23,802 nucleotides of DNA. Origin: a virus. The position numbers and the translations under genes are program-made. The notes below the pieces were generated by a model, which was not told the DNA's origin, ran no database searches, and worked only from the letters and a program-made list of their open reading frames with translations. Positions 7,420 to 15,593 of this stretch are shown piece by piece. Where the stretch lies: positions 1-23,802 of the IMG/VR virus record IMGVR_UViG_3300007617_000017, one strand, 5' to 3'. Position 1 is the first letter of the stretch; every line of letters starts with the position of its first letter.

Positions 7420-8394
7420 ATGTCATCTGGTTATACAGTAAATGGTACTGACTTTGATGACCTTTTTTTGCCGCGCGTAATAGGCGCAGCTACGGGAAAT
7501 TCTGGATATAAAGTTGGCACCCAAGATTTGTCTGACCGTTACGAAGCGTCTAGAAGTGTCGGTGATCGATCGACAACGACGACAAATTTTAAAATATCGT
7601 CTGGAGCGGACATCAATACGCTCTATATGGCAAAAAGAACTGCGGTTATACCTAGAAAAACTAGTATAGACGAAGGAACTTCCGTTACTTTTGACGTCGC
7701 GGTTGTTGGCGTTGCTGCAGGCACAACTCTATATTGGTCACTCTCGCGAAGTGACCTCTCCCCAAACAGCGGGAGTTTTGTAGTGCAGAGTTCTGGAGCT
7801 CATTCTTTTGTCGTGACGGCAAATAACGATGTTACGACTGAAGGCACCACGAGCTTTACTGCTAGCATAAGAAGAAACAGCATTAGTGGAACAATTATTG
7901 CAACAAGCGCAGACGTTACAATAAATGATACATCGGTTAAGCCAACATATCCTGACACTCTAGCGTTTGAACTAAGACAATATTCAGGTGACTGTTTTCA
8001 ACTCTATGTTAGCGGCTCAAACTCTAAAACATATAGCGTATATTGTACAAACAGCGCAAATAATGGTGGCCTTCCAAAATATCGCGGTTTTACTTTTAAC
8101 CCCACATCAAGTCCAGGCACTCCTAGAGTTAATATAATTAACCAAGGGTGGGGAGGTAATCGGTTTAATATACAAACTATAAGCCTCCTAAATGGGGCTG
8201 GAGGGACAGTTAAAACTTGGGACATACACAAAACATTCTATACAGGCAGTAATATTGATGGTATTACTTCAGGCGTATTCACTATCACCAATCTTGGACA
8301 CGTTGATTTACATGAAAATGCTACATATAATTTAAGTTCGAACACATATTCATATAATTTAGCGATTGCTAAATTTACAATTGGTGTAAATTGA
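7420..8394 (+). CDS. Virion structural protein with Calx-beta-like domain
   Basis: 324 residues. The first 72 carry three variants of a short motif (GTDFDDLFLPR, GTQDLSDRYEA, GADINTLYMAK), resembling the GxDLxxLFxPR motif of T4-like marine phage structural proteins. Residues ~80-170 (SIDEGTSVTFDVAV, SGAHSFVVTANNDVTTEGTT, ATSADVTINDTS) match the style of Calx-beta or similar Ig-like calcium-binding beta sandwiches, which serve as spacers in adhesins. The C-terminal 150 residues are beta-rich and unrecognised. It starts three bases after the S74 fibre gene with no promoter or Shine-Dalgarno sequence, so it is probably co-transcribed with that gene. It may be a fibre connector or tip; its place in the virion is unknown. 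Confidence 0.6.
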   Translation: MSSGYTVNGTDFDDLFLPRVIGAATGNSGYKVGTQDLSDRYEASRSVGDRSTTTTNFKISSGADINTLYMAKRTAVIPRKTSIDEGTSVTFDVAVVGVAAGTTLYWSLSRSDLSPNSGSFVVQSSGAHSFVVTANNDVTTEGTTSFTASIRRNSISGTIIATSADVTINDTSVKPTYPDTLAFELRQYSGDCFQLYVSGSNSKTYSVYCTNSANNGGLPKYRGFTFNPTSSPGTPRVNIINQGWGGNRFNIQTISLLNGAGGTVKTWDIHKTFYTGSNIDGITSGVFTITNLGHVDLHENATYNLSSNTYSYNLAIAKFTIGVN

Positions 8395-8408
8395 TTGTTT
8401 ATAAAATT

Positions 8409-8416
8409 TATAAATA
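8409..8416 (+). promoter_or_regulatory. T4-type late promoter
   Basis: Exact TATAAATA in the 28-base gap before the 905-residue gene, six bases before its ATG at 8423. Confidence 0.75.
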
Positions 8417-8422
8417 GACTAT

Positions 8423-11140
8423 ATGGCGACGTATAGTAATATCTACATAGACCAGGGCAGCACCTACTCATCTGTCATAGACGTAAAAGACAGCAACGGG
8501 CTGCCATTCAACTTGACTGACTACCAATCTCGCGGTCAGATACGCAAGAGCTATTCATCGCCGAGTACAATTATATTTACTACAAATATAAATCTTCCAC
8601 TTCAAGGCAAAGTTGAAGTATCATTGACAGCGGGCCAAACTCGCGCTATGAAAGCTGGACGCTATGTCTATGATGTTGAAATATTCAATGATGAAGGCTA
8701 TGTCATGCGAATAGCTGAAGGACAGGTAGAAATAAATCCTGGAATAGCAAATGATGATGCTGTCGTACTGCCACCGATTCCAACACTAATTGAAATTATT
8801 GATGACCGAATTGATAGTAAAATTATAGATGCCCCTTCTTCACAAGCATTTAGACAGTCTTTAGGTGATTCTGGAGACGGCAACGGCTACAACACTCTTC
8901 AACTGCATCCTGATGCTTCTCGTTCATCTTCAGATCAATATCTCGTCGTTGATCCTACCTCCCCAAATCACATTCACATTCGTGCAGGCGGCACCCAAGA
9001 TGCTTCTAGTGCAGAGTTATATCTCGGAGCTGAAAAGAACTATGTTCGAGTAATAGATGGACAGGGCATCAGAATACAAAACGAAAATGCAGACGTTATT
9101 TTTTATTCTTATGTTGACCCAGTTGGCTATACGTCTGCCACTTGGTATACTTCTGGTGGAAACCATTTCCTGCAATTAACATCTACAGACAACGTTTTCA
9201 TTGGACGTTTAGAAGCCTTTACTGATGGTGCTCCTAATTACATACAACTTTGGAGTCCAGGTCAGTCTCCTGCAAATCTCACTTATGTTCCAGGCACATA
9301 CAGCCAAGTTGGCGATGTGTTTACGTTTCAGGTCAACGATGGACACGGACTTGGCGAAACTCAAATAGCATCTGAAATTGTTTTTGGTCTGTACACATCA
9401 AGGGTAAACTCTTTACGATTAGAAAACAATGACTTTAGAGTTGATGTAACTGATGACATTCGTATGTTTGCCGATGATTATTTTCTCTTAGCAAATACTT
9501 CTGTCGATACTCCTATCGTAATCGCAACAAATTACAATAACAATGAGTATGCATGGAATTTTAATGCAGATGGCACAACAGAATTTCCTAACAATACTAT
9601 TCAACCTACCGGCACTGCTGGTCTTAGGATTAAAAATCAAACCCAATCCTACACATTTAATGCTGAAACAGAAGATGGTGGTCCATTCGTGTATGTCACT
9701 ATCTCTGGCAACGAAAGCATCCTAAATGTAGATACCACTTGGACAGCAGTGATAGGCAACTCAACGTATGGAATTATAGGCGTACAGACAGTTGGCAATA
9801 CGATAGAGGTAAGATTAGAAGAAGGAAATGTTGCTTATAATACTGCTGTAAAATTTATTCCGCCAGCCAATACTTGGACATTTGATCAAAGTGGTGACAT
9901 AACAGTTCCTGGCAACATAAGCACCACGAAGGGAGAAGACTTCGCTATTACATCAGTAGCTGGCGCATCTAGTGTTGTAATAAATGCTGCTGATACATTT
10001 GGGGACTTTTGGCGTTTGTTTGTACTAAAGAGCCAATATCCAACCTTAGGAACAGATGTCAAGGTAGGTTCAACTGTAACCATGAATTGGGGCCCACAAG
10101 CAACAGCCACTATAAGAAGTATAATAGAAGATGTTGGTGCCGGAACATGGAAGTTTTACTTTGATGAAGATGTTCTCACAGGATATTTTGATGGGCCGAA
10201 AACAGCTTCATTTGGAACAGGCCCTAAACAATGGAAGTTTACTACAGAGGGAAATACATTGTTCCCGACACTCTCTACACCTAGAGGTGATACTGCTCAA
10301 GGTTCACTCGTTTCAAATACATTAAAATTAGGAGACGGTACAAATCAAGCAGTCATAACTACGCCTGATGGAAAACAACCATATTATAATAGCCAGCGAC
10401 TAGTGATTAATCCCGGTCAAGGAAATGGATTTGGAGAGGGAGGCGATATATATCTTTGGGCAGGAAGAGGCGGAGTTGACGGTGGCAGTGGTGGAGATAT
10501 TAAAATACGCGGTGGATACGGACCAGAAACTGGTGGTGGAGGATACGTTCGCATAGAAGGAGGTGACACTACCAATGGCAATGCAGGGTTTGTAGAGATA
10601 AAGGGAGGCAACAGCTATACAACGGCTGGAGGCGATGTGGATATTTATGGTGGATACGGCGATGGAGGCACACAAAACGGTAATGTAACAGTAAGCACGT
10701 ATGACACAACTGGTGTTTTAAAAACATGGACATTTGATACGACAGGCAGTACTGGCACCTTAACATTCCCAGACTCTACTGTACAGTCAACTGCATATCA
10801 AACTGGTCAAACGACAGTGCTGCTTAACGCTGACACAGAAATTGGAGAGACTGGATACACAGTAGCATCTTTAACTGGTACAAATGTTATTGTTTTTGCT
10901 CCTGAAGCAGAATACACTAACAGCACAGGTCATAATGTTAACATACCGACTCCTAGCTATGCAGGGCATAAGTTATCTCTATTGAATGTTTATACTGGAG
11001 GCACTGCCCATGTACATTGGTCAACTCAGTCTGGTAATTTAACCGCAGATGTACCGTCTGGTTGGAATATTGAATTAACTGCATTCGATACGCCACAATA
11101 TGGATTAGCTTGGTGGGTAACTAGCGCATATAATTGGTAA
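8423..11140 (+). CDS. Large glycine-rich tail fibre (905 aa)
   Basis: The N-terminal ~110 residues (IYIDQGSTYSSVIDVKDSNG, then GQIRKSY, AGRYVYDVEIFNDEGYVMRI, EGQVEINPG) resemble an attachment domain recurrent at the start of structural proteins in T4-like cyanophages. The body has four copies of a WxFxxxGxxxFP-type strand motif near residues 376, 483, 602 and 768 (for example TWTFDTTGSTGTLTFP). Residues ~670-755 are very glycine-rich with a ~15-20-residue rhythm (GGDIYLWAG, GGDIKIRGG, GGYVRIEGG, GFVEIKGG, GGDVDIYGG), probably a beta-solenoid or a polyglycine-type bundle. The C-terminal ~110 residues are aromatic-rich (HVHWST, YGLAWWVTSAYNW) and may be the receptor-binding tip. A late promoter lies six bases upstream. 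The fibre call is good; the fold of the glycine-rich part is inference. Confidence 0.72.
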   Translation: MATYSNIYIDQGSTYSSVIDVKDSNGLPFNLTDYQSRGQIRKSYSSPSTIIFTTNINLPLQGKVEVSLTAGQTRAMKAGRYVYDVEIFNDEGYVMRIAEGQVEINPGIANDDAVVLPPIPTLIEIIDDRIDSKIIDAPSSQAFRQSLGDSGDGNGYNTLQLHPDASRSSSDQYLVVDPTSPNHIHIRAGGTQDASSAELYLGAEKNYVRVIDGQGIRIQNENADVIFYSYVDPVGYTSATWYTSGGNHFLQLTSTDNVFIGRLEAFTDGAPNYIQLWSPGQSPANLTYVPGTYSQVGDVFTFQVNDGHGLGETQIASEIVFGLYTSRVNSLRLENNDFRVDVTDDIRMFADDYFLLANTSVDTPIVIATNYNNNEYAWNFNADGTTEFPNNTIQPTGTAGLRIKNQTQSYTFNAETEDGGPFVYVTISGNESILNVDTTWTAVIGNSTYGIIGVQTVGNTIEVRLEEGNVAYNTAVKFIPPANTWTFDQSGDITVPGNISTTKGEDFAITSVAGASSVVINAADTFGDFWRLFVLKSQYPTLGTDVKVGSTVTMNWGPQATATIRSIIEDVGAGTWKFYFDEDVLTGYFDGPKTASFGTGPKQWKFTTEGNTLFPTLSTPRGDTAQGSLVSNTLKLGDGTNQAVITTPDGKQPYYNSQRLVINPGQGNGFGEGGDIYLWAGRGGVDGGSGGDIKIRGGYGPETGGGGYVRIEGGDTTNGNAGFVEIKGGNSYTTAGGDVDIYGGYGDGGTQNGNVTVSTYDTTGVLKTWTFDTTGSTGTLTFPDSTVQSTAYQTGQTTVLLNADTEIGETGYTVASLTGTNVIVFAPEAEYTNSTGHNVNIPTPSYAGHKLSLLNVYTGGTAHVHWSTQSGNLTADVPSGWNIELTAFDTPQYGLAWWVTSAYNW

Positions 11141-11174
11141 TGGTGTATGCCTGAAGACATACAATATCGGTTAG

Positions 11175-11182
11175 TATAAATA
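11175..11182 (+). promoter_or_regulatory. T4-type late promoter
   Basis: Exact TATAAATA in the 51-base gap before the ATG at 11192, ending nine bases before it. The sequence between (TCATACAGC) has no Shine-Dalgarno motif. Confidence 0.75.
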
Positions 11183-11191
11183 TCATACAGC

Positions 11192-12835
11192 ATGGATTTA
11201 AAACATACAGTTTTTTCACATCAGCGTCGCCGAAAACCTGGTCCAGCATTTGAAGTTGATTTTGTAAACTACAGCGAAGGTCAAGCTCAAGTTGGTCCTA
11301 CTCCGGCTTTTACACGGGCAAGTTCTGGTACATTTGTTAACGAGAATGGACGCATTGTTGGAAAGACCAAAACTACAACCACGCTCGTTCCAAATAACCT
11401 GACCGCTAACGTTTCTGTTATTACAATTGATGTACCAGGCGGCAGCGTCGTTGGTTGGCTTAATGGCTCTACAGTAGTCGTTATGCAAGACCTCAACGGC
11501 GATGACATTGCTGGTGACGCTCAAAATATTACTGGAACTATACTGCACAAGTCAGACACAACACTAACGCTTAGAGTGACTAGCCGTACTACTGGCGCTG
11601 TTGCAATATCAGACTGGTGGGTATCATACAGGGGTCTAAGATTGGAACACGACCCAATCACGCTCAGGCGCCGCGGTTTTTTAAAGGAAGATAACAGAAC
11701 AAACTTTGTAACTCGTAGCGGTGAAATGCATCTGTGGACTGGTAACGGCACTCGTGTAGTCTCAACTGAAACATGCCCAGACGGCACAAACAGCGCTACG
11801 CTATTAACTTCTGGTACTGCTAGTTATGCTGGCTTTCTTAGGTCACTAAACAATATACCACACACTAGCGGTAGAATATACACAGTTAGCGCATTTGTTA
11901 AAAAGGGCAACTGGAGTTATGTGTCTTTGGACTGGGGGCCGCTTCGTCCCTCTGGTGGTATGCTTCCCTTTTTTAATCTTGACACATTTGTTTTTAATGC
12001 AAATGGCTCTTCAGCGACTGGTAGAATAGAACATTTTCCAAACGGTTGGATGCGTCTAATCGTTACTGGTCCCGCAGGCTCAACAAATGCTACTGGAACG
12101 GTAGCAGACTTTACTCTTACTGGATCAAACGGCGCCTCTGAGGGCGGTGTTGGGGCAGATAAAACTGTCTATGTATGGGGCTATCAAGTAGAAACTGATA
12201 ATAGCGCCGTCGGCAGCAACGTTTCAAGCTATATACCAACAACTATTCTTCCAGCATTAAGATCGGGAGACGTCTATACACAATCTAGTATTTCAAGCTA
12301 TTATAACGCGCAAGGCGGCACTCTAGTCGGTCAATGCAGCCTAAATAGGAGAACTGATCAAGTAGCAACTGAACTTTTTCGGTTTGGATTTGAAGATGGC
12401 TTATCACGCGTTCAACTTGGTGTGACAAACGGAGGAGGTCAAGCAATCAGAGCGTATATTGGTATTGGTCCTAGTGGAAGTTTTACATTTATAGGTGCCG
12501 GCCAATGTGGAGGCTTGGGCACATTGCCTCCAGGCCCAACACTAAGAAAAGTAGCCTTTACTTTTGCTAGTAACGACGCGAGGGTGTGTCTTAACGGCAC
12601 TCTCGGCACGCAAGACACTAGTGTCGAGCTGCCATCTACAACTGATCTTTTTAGATACAATCCACAAGCTACAATTGGACGACTATGGGACGGAATTATT
12701 ACAAATATTCAATACTATCGTCAACGTCTGCCAAACTCAAAGCTTCAAACTCTTACTACAACCTCTACACAAGATCTCACATTGGGTGTAGACTCTATTA
12801 CATATTTGAATGATCAAATTAGAATAACAATATAA
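11192..12835 (+). CDS. Lectin-like structural protein (phage CBM-like and ConA/LamG-like domains)
   Basis: 547 residues. Residues ~38-60 (AFTRASSGTFVNENGRIVG) and ~150-170 (LRLEHDPITLRRRGF, EDNRTNFVTRSG) reproduce the RxSxGTFVNxxGxI ... LxxExxRTNxxxxS signature of a widespread phage structural family. Next, residues ~175-345 hold a beta-sandwich of carbohydrate-binding style (RIYTVSAFVKKGNWSYVSLD, FPNGWMRLIVTG). Residues ~370-530 look like a concanavalin A/LamG-like sandwich (GTLVGQCSLNRRTD, RKVAFTFASNDARVCLNGT, ATIGRLWDGIITNIQYYRQR). It likely binds sugars on the host surface. The start at 11192 follows a late promoter. The basic N-terminus (HQRRRKPG) may anchor it to the virion. Family-level recognition is moderate, and ligand specificity cannot be read from the sequence. 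Confidence 0.65.
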   Translation: MDLKHTVFSHQRRRKPGPAFEVDFVNYSEGQAQVGPTPAFTRASSGTFVNENGRIVGKTKTTTTLVPNNLTANVSVITIDVPGGSVVGWLNGSTVVVMQDLNGDDIAGDAQNITGTILHKSDTTLTLRVTSRTTGAVAISDWWVSYRGLRLEHDPITLRRRGFLKEDNRTNFVTRSGEMHLWTGNGTRVVSTETCPDGTNSATLLTSGTASYAGFLRSLNNIPHTSGRIYTVSAFVKKGNWSYVSLDWGPLRPSGGMLPFFNLDTFVFNANGSSATGRIEHFPNGWMRLIVTGPAGSTNATGTVADFTLTGSNGASEGGVGADKTVYVWGYQVETDNSAVGSNVSSYIPTTILPALRSGDVYTQSSISSYYNAQGGTLVGQCSLNRRTDQVATELFRFGFEDGLSRVQLGVTNGGGQAIRAYIGIGPSGSFTFIGAGQCGGLGTLPPGPTLRKVAFTFASNDARVCLNGTLGTQDTSVELPSTTDLFRYNPQATIGRLWDGIITNIQYYRQRLPNSKLQTLTTTSTQDLTLGVDSITYLNDQIRITI

Positions 12836-12838
12836 ATA
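12831..12838 (+). promoter_or_regulatory. T4-type late promoter
   Basis: Exact TATAAATA containing the preceding gene's stop codon (12833-12835), ten bases before the ATG at 12849. Confidence 0.75.
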
Positions 12839-12848
12839 ACAGTATATT

Positions 12849-14027
12849 ATGCCAATCGACTTAAATACAGCGACCCCTGCAGAAAAAACTGCCATACTCG
12901 GCGCATTAGGACTCAATCTAAACGAACTATCTACTCGAACAGCAGCTGAAAACCTAAGCAACAAGACACTCGTCAGTCCTGCATTTAGCGGTATCTGTAG
13001 CGGTCAACTTGAATTATCGCAACAGCTTCCAAATACTATACACAGCGCGGTAACTCGTTCTACAATTCGTCGTGAATTGATGATGCAAGAAAGCGCCGTA
13101 CAGCGTTTTACTACACAACGCACGTGGAATGTTAGAGGGGGCACAAATGCTTCACAAATTGCAAATTCTGGTGACAACGTATGGCTGGATACTACTGATG
13201 GTAGAGCATTCTTAAATACTTCGAATGGACCTACTACTGGTCTAGGTTTAGATCATACTTCGTGGGCACGCAAAGACTTTGGCACGTGCCATCTTAACTT
13301 TTCTAGCGGCGGATCACTTGATTGGAATTTCCCATTTTCAATAAGTTTTAGATTTAATCACAGTGAACAGAATGCAGGTTCGACCTCAGAATATTGGCTT
13401 GGAATTAGCAACAACTGGTCTGGCGGTCTGCCTTGTGGACGCGGTGTTGGTATAGTAAATGATATCAATGGTTATAGACTGTGGTTCCAAGACGGAACAG
13501 CAGCTGTAACTTCAACTGCAGGAAACTCTCTTTTGACGACTGTTGGCGCACACGGATTTACTGTTGGCGATCGCGTACGTTTTACTGCAATGCAGAGTGG
13601 AATTACCAACCTCGCCGCTCAAACAACATATTTTGTTGTTGAAGCCGCAGCGAGCAATACATTTAAAGTCTCAACCACTTCGGGAGGAGTAGCAATTGTT
13701 CCGTCTGCAGCTTTGGTTGGAGCATCAACACAGGTCGCAAAATCACCAACATATTCGCCGATACTGTCCGGGTTTAGTGTTGGTCTACAGAACAACCACA
13801 CCGTATTGATAAGTTCAAACGGGCTTGGTACAGCGTCTCTATACTACGGCACCGCTGGAAATACAATTCCAAGCAATACTCCACTCGCTACGCTCCCGGT
13901 CGCTTCAACTGGCGGAGGCTCTGCTATGATGGCAATGTCATGCACATTCAAGGGATCAATGGCTAGTGTTACTGGCAATACTGCAATGGCAGTAATTAAC
14001 GCATCATTCGCACCATTCGCAGCATAA
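12849..14027 (+). CDS. Tail-fibre-type protein with FCCH-like module
   Basis: 392 residues. The N-terminus (TPAEKTAILGALGLNLNELS, then AAENLSNKTLVSPAFSG) is a typical phage-fibre leader; LSNKTLxSPxFxG recurs in many tail fibres. Residues ~125-225 look like a beta sandwich (DWNFPFSISFRFNHSEQN, GYRLWFQDGT) of lectin style. Residues ~230-290 carry an FCCH-like module (AHGFTVGDRVRF, TYFVVEAAASNTFKVSTTSG), related in style to the C-terminal repeats of the LRR protein at 3652. The C-terminal ~100 residues are small-residue-rich. It probably forms part of a fibre; the late promoter implies expression with other virion genes. The gene downstream begins four bases after its stop. Confidence 0.65.
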   Translation: MPIDLNTATPAEKTAILGALGLNLNELSTRTAAENLSNKTLVSPAFSGICSGQLELSQQLPNTIHSAVTRSTIRRELMMQESAVQRFTTQRTWNVRGGTNASQIANSGDNVWLDTTDGRAFLNTSNGPTTGLGLDHTSWARKDFGTCHLNFSSGGSLDWNFPFSISFRFNHSEQNAGSTSEYWLGISNNWSGGLPCGRGVGIVNDINGYRLWFQDGTAAVTSTAGNSLLTTVGAHGFTVGDRVRFTAMQSGITNLAAQTTYFVVEAAASNTFKVSTTSGGVAIVPSAALVGASTQVAKSPTYSPILSGFSVGLQNNHTVLISSNGLGTASLYYGTAGNTIPSNTPLATLPVASTGGGSAMMAMSCTFKGSMASVTGNTAMAVINASFAPFAA

Positions 14028-14031
14028 CGTT

Positions 14032-14358
14032 ATGACTGATTATATCTTACGATTTCCTTCTAAAGAGATAGCCGAAGCGTTTGGCTTAGCACACGGATTC
14101 GCGCGTGCATCAGAAGACGGCACAGTTGTTTCTACATTAGCGAGTCACGAGCACGCTCTGCATGAAGTCGGAGAGCATAACGACGACGGTCAATACTGGG
14201 TACTTTTTCGTGACCTCGTTGATATCGAGATACCTGACGGCGGAGATCAGTTTATCGTCTGGTCGTCAAATCAGACTGCGTTAAACGAAGACGGCGTAGA
14301 GATAAATGTACCTAGACCATTTAACGACCCTCATGTACCAAATATTTGGTGGGCCTAA
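14032..14358 (+). CDS. Small protein of unknown function (108 aa)
   Basis: 108 residues, strongly acidic, rich in His and Trp (HEHALHEVGEHNDDGQYWVLF, DQFIVWSSNQT, PHVPNIWWA). No signal peptide or membrane segment. I do not recognise the family. The start at 14032 is four bases after the fibre gene's stop (TAACGTTATG), so it probably belongs to that transcript and could be a chaperone or assembly partner for the fibre; this is inferred from position only. Its stop codon overlaps, tail to tail, the stop of the reverse-strand gene at 14355-14540. Confidence 0.6.
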   Translation: MTDYILRFPSKEIAEAFGLAHGFARASEDGTVVSTLASHEHALHEVGEHNDDGQYWVLFRDLVDIEIPDGGDQFIVWSSNQTALNEDGVEINVPRPFNDPHVPNIWWA

Positions 14359-14540
14359 GCGCTGAGTCGTACCTCTTCAAACTCACCCTTGCTTAGGTGG
14401 AGGCGCGCACTGTTTGCTTTGAAAAATACCTTGTCACCTTCGACTTTATACACTACAATATAGTCGACAATGCCAACATTCATGCTGCGGAGAAGATCTT
14501 TAAATTCGCTGTTTACGTAAACTTTTTCATTTATTTTCAT
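14355..14540 (-). CDS. Small reverse-strand protein of unknown function (61 aa)
   Basis: 61 residues with a compact, plausible composition (MKINEKVYVNSEFKDLLRSM, then GIVDYIVVYKVEGDKVFFKA and RLHLSKGEFEEVRLS), like a small beta-barrel of SH3 or OB style. It is the only gene I credit to the minus strand. It fills a gap that holds no forward gene, since the overlapping forward frame is a spurious extension of glf. A late-promoter-like CATAAATA lies nine bases before its ATG on the minus strand, matching the spacing seen elsewhere. Its stop overlaps the stop of the forward gene at 14032. No function can be assigned. It may be a leftover early gene or part of an inserted sugar-gene cassette. Confidence 0.55.
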   Translation of the reverse strand: MKINEKVYVNSEFKDLLRSMNVGIVDYIVVYKVEGDKVFFKANSARLHLSKGEFEEVRLSA

Positions 14541-14549
14541 ATAGATATA

Positions 14550-14557
14550 TATTTATG
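14550..14557 (-). promoter_or_regulatory. Possible late-type promoter for the reverse gene
   Basis: On the minus strand this reads CATAAATA, one mismatch from TATAAATA, nine bases before the ATG at 14540. An alternative is a sigma70-like TTGTCA (14571 to 14566, minus strand) with TATATC 16 bases downstream. Confidence 0.35.
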
Positions 14558-14586
14558 TTTACAGGTGACAAAAACTGTGATAAAAT
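14558..14586 (+). promoter_or_regulatory. Sigma70-type promoter with extended -10 for the sugar cassette
   Basis: TTTACA (14558-14563), a 17-base spacer, then TAAAAT (14581-14586), preceded by TGA to give an extended -10. It differs from consensus at one position in each hexamer. The ATG of glf is eight bases after the -10, so the transcript would have almost no leader. This suggests expression by host-type holoenzyme, unlike the late genes around it. Confidence 0.5.
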
Positions 14587-14594
14587 ACTATTTT

Positions 14595-15593
14595 ATGAAA
14601 AAAAATGCTAAAGTAATTGGTTGTGGGCTGTCAGGAGTCACTGCAGCGGTGTTATTAAAAGAAAAAGGGTATGCCGTTGAGATTTATGAGACGCGGCCAC
14701 ACATTGGTGGAAACTGCGCCGATGCATACGTCACAAACACGCTCGTGCATCAATATGGCCCTCATATTTTTCATACAGACGACGAAGAAGTCTATAAGTT
14801 TCTAAGTCGTTATACTGAGTGGATCCCGTTTAAGCTGCAACCGCAGGGAGACACCCGACTTGGTCGAGTCAGTTTGCCATACAGCCGAAAGACGGTCTCT
14901 GAACTTGGTCGCGAGCTTTCACAAGAAGAGATTGTAGAATACGTCTTTAAAGACTACAGCGAAAAGCAGTGGGGCGTGCCATTCGACGAGATTCCAAAGA
15001 CAATTACAAATCGTATTCCTAAAACTGCAGACGCGGCAGACCCTACCTGGTTTGAAGGTCAAAAGTATCAGTGCATCCCAAAAGAAGGCTACTCTGCAAT
15101 GTTCGGGCGTATGTTAGACGACATTACAGTACATCTAAACTGCGCTGAAGATCGCTGGGCCTTTGAGAGGACTCCCAATGACCTTATCGTCTATACCGGA
15201 AAGATTGACAGCTACTTTGGAACTATCTACGGAGAGTTGCCCTATCGCTCGCTGCGCTTTGAGCATGACGTGCTTTGCGAAAAGATGGATACGTTTATAG
15301 TCAACCAAAACAATCCTGACACCCCATACACGCGAGTCTATGATCACAGCTACTTTACTCCAGGTCATGTTGGCCCTACAGTCGTTACGCGAGAATATCC
15401 TAAAGCTTGTGGTAAAAATGACGTGCCGTTTTATCCTATTCCTTGGGGCGAAGGACAAGAAACCTATCGCCTCTATGAGGCCCTCGCTAAAGCGGAAAAA
15501 GACGTAATTTTCGTCGGACGCCTTGCAACCTATAAATATCTAGACATGTGGATGGCAGTAAAGCATGTTATGTTAAAGCTTAAAGACTTATGA
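14595..15593 (+). CDS. glf: UDP-galactopyranose mutase
   Basis: 332 residues. A flavoenzyme that interconverts UDP-galactopyranose and UDP-galactofuranose, the donor for Galf-containing glycans; cytoplasmic. The FAD Rossmann motif is at the N-terminus (VIGCGLSG, Gly9/11/14), followed by the family signatures HIGGN (36-40), YGPHIFHT (54-61), TGKIDSYFG, LPYRSLRFE, TREYP and GRLATYKYLDM (308-318). It is slightly shorter than typical bacterial enzymes (about 360-390). I chose the start at 14595 because the Rossmann strand begins at once; an in-frame ATG at 14397 would add 66 unrelated residues that overlap the reverse gene and the promoter. It overlaps the next gene by ATGA, which suggests translational coupling with the two putative glycosyltransferases. 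Confidence 0.92.
   Translation: MKKNAKVIGCGLSGVTAAVLLKEKGYAVEIYETRPHIGGNCADAYVTNTLVHQYGPHIFHTDDEEVYKFLSRYTEWIPFKLQPQGDTRLGRVSLPYSRKTVSELGRELSQEEIVEYVFKDYSEKQWGVPFDEIPKTITNRIPKTADAADPTWFEGQKYQCIPKEGYSAMFGRMLDDITVHLNCAEDRWAFERTPNDLIVYTGKIDSYFGTIYGELPYRSLRFEHDVLCEKMDTFIVNQNNPDTPYTRVYDHSYFTPGHVGPTVVTREYPKACGKNDVPFYPIPWGEGQETYRLYEALAKAEKDVIFVGRLATYKYLDMWMAVKHVMLKLKDL

Noticed and set aside
10400-10675. Antisense ORFs over the glycine-rich fibre segment
   Set aside because: They arise from the repetitive Gly codons of the real fibre gene read in reverse. Their composition is unnatural and they have no start signal or promoter.
14354-14397. Inverted repeat CCTAAGC ... GCTTAGG as a terminator
   Set aside because: Seven base pairs with a 30-base loop, no following T-run, and it lies in the coding end of the reverse gene. 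It is too weak to call.
14397-14594. In-frame upstream extension of glf from an ATG at 14397
   Set aside because: The 66 added residues do not resemble the mutase family, overlap the reverse gene, and run through the promoter. The FAD Rossmann motif begins right after the ATG at 14595.
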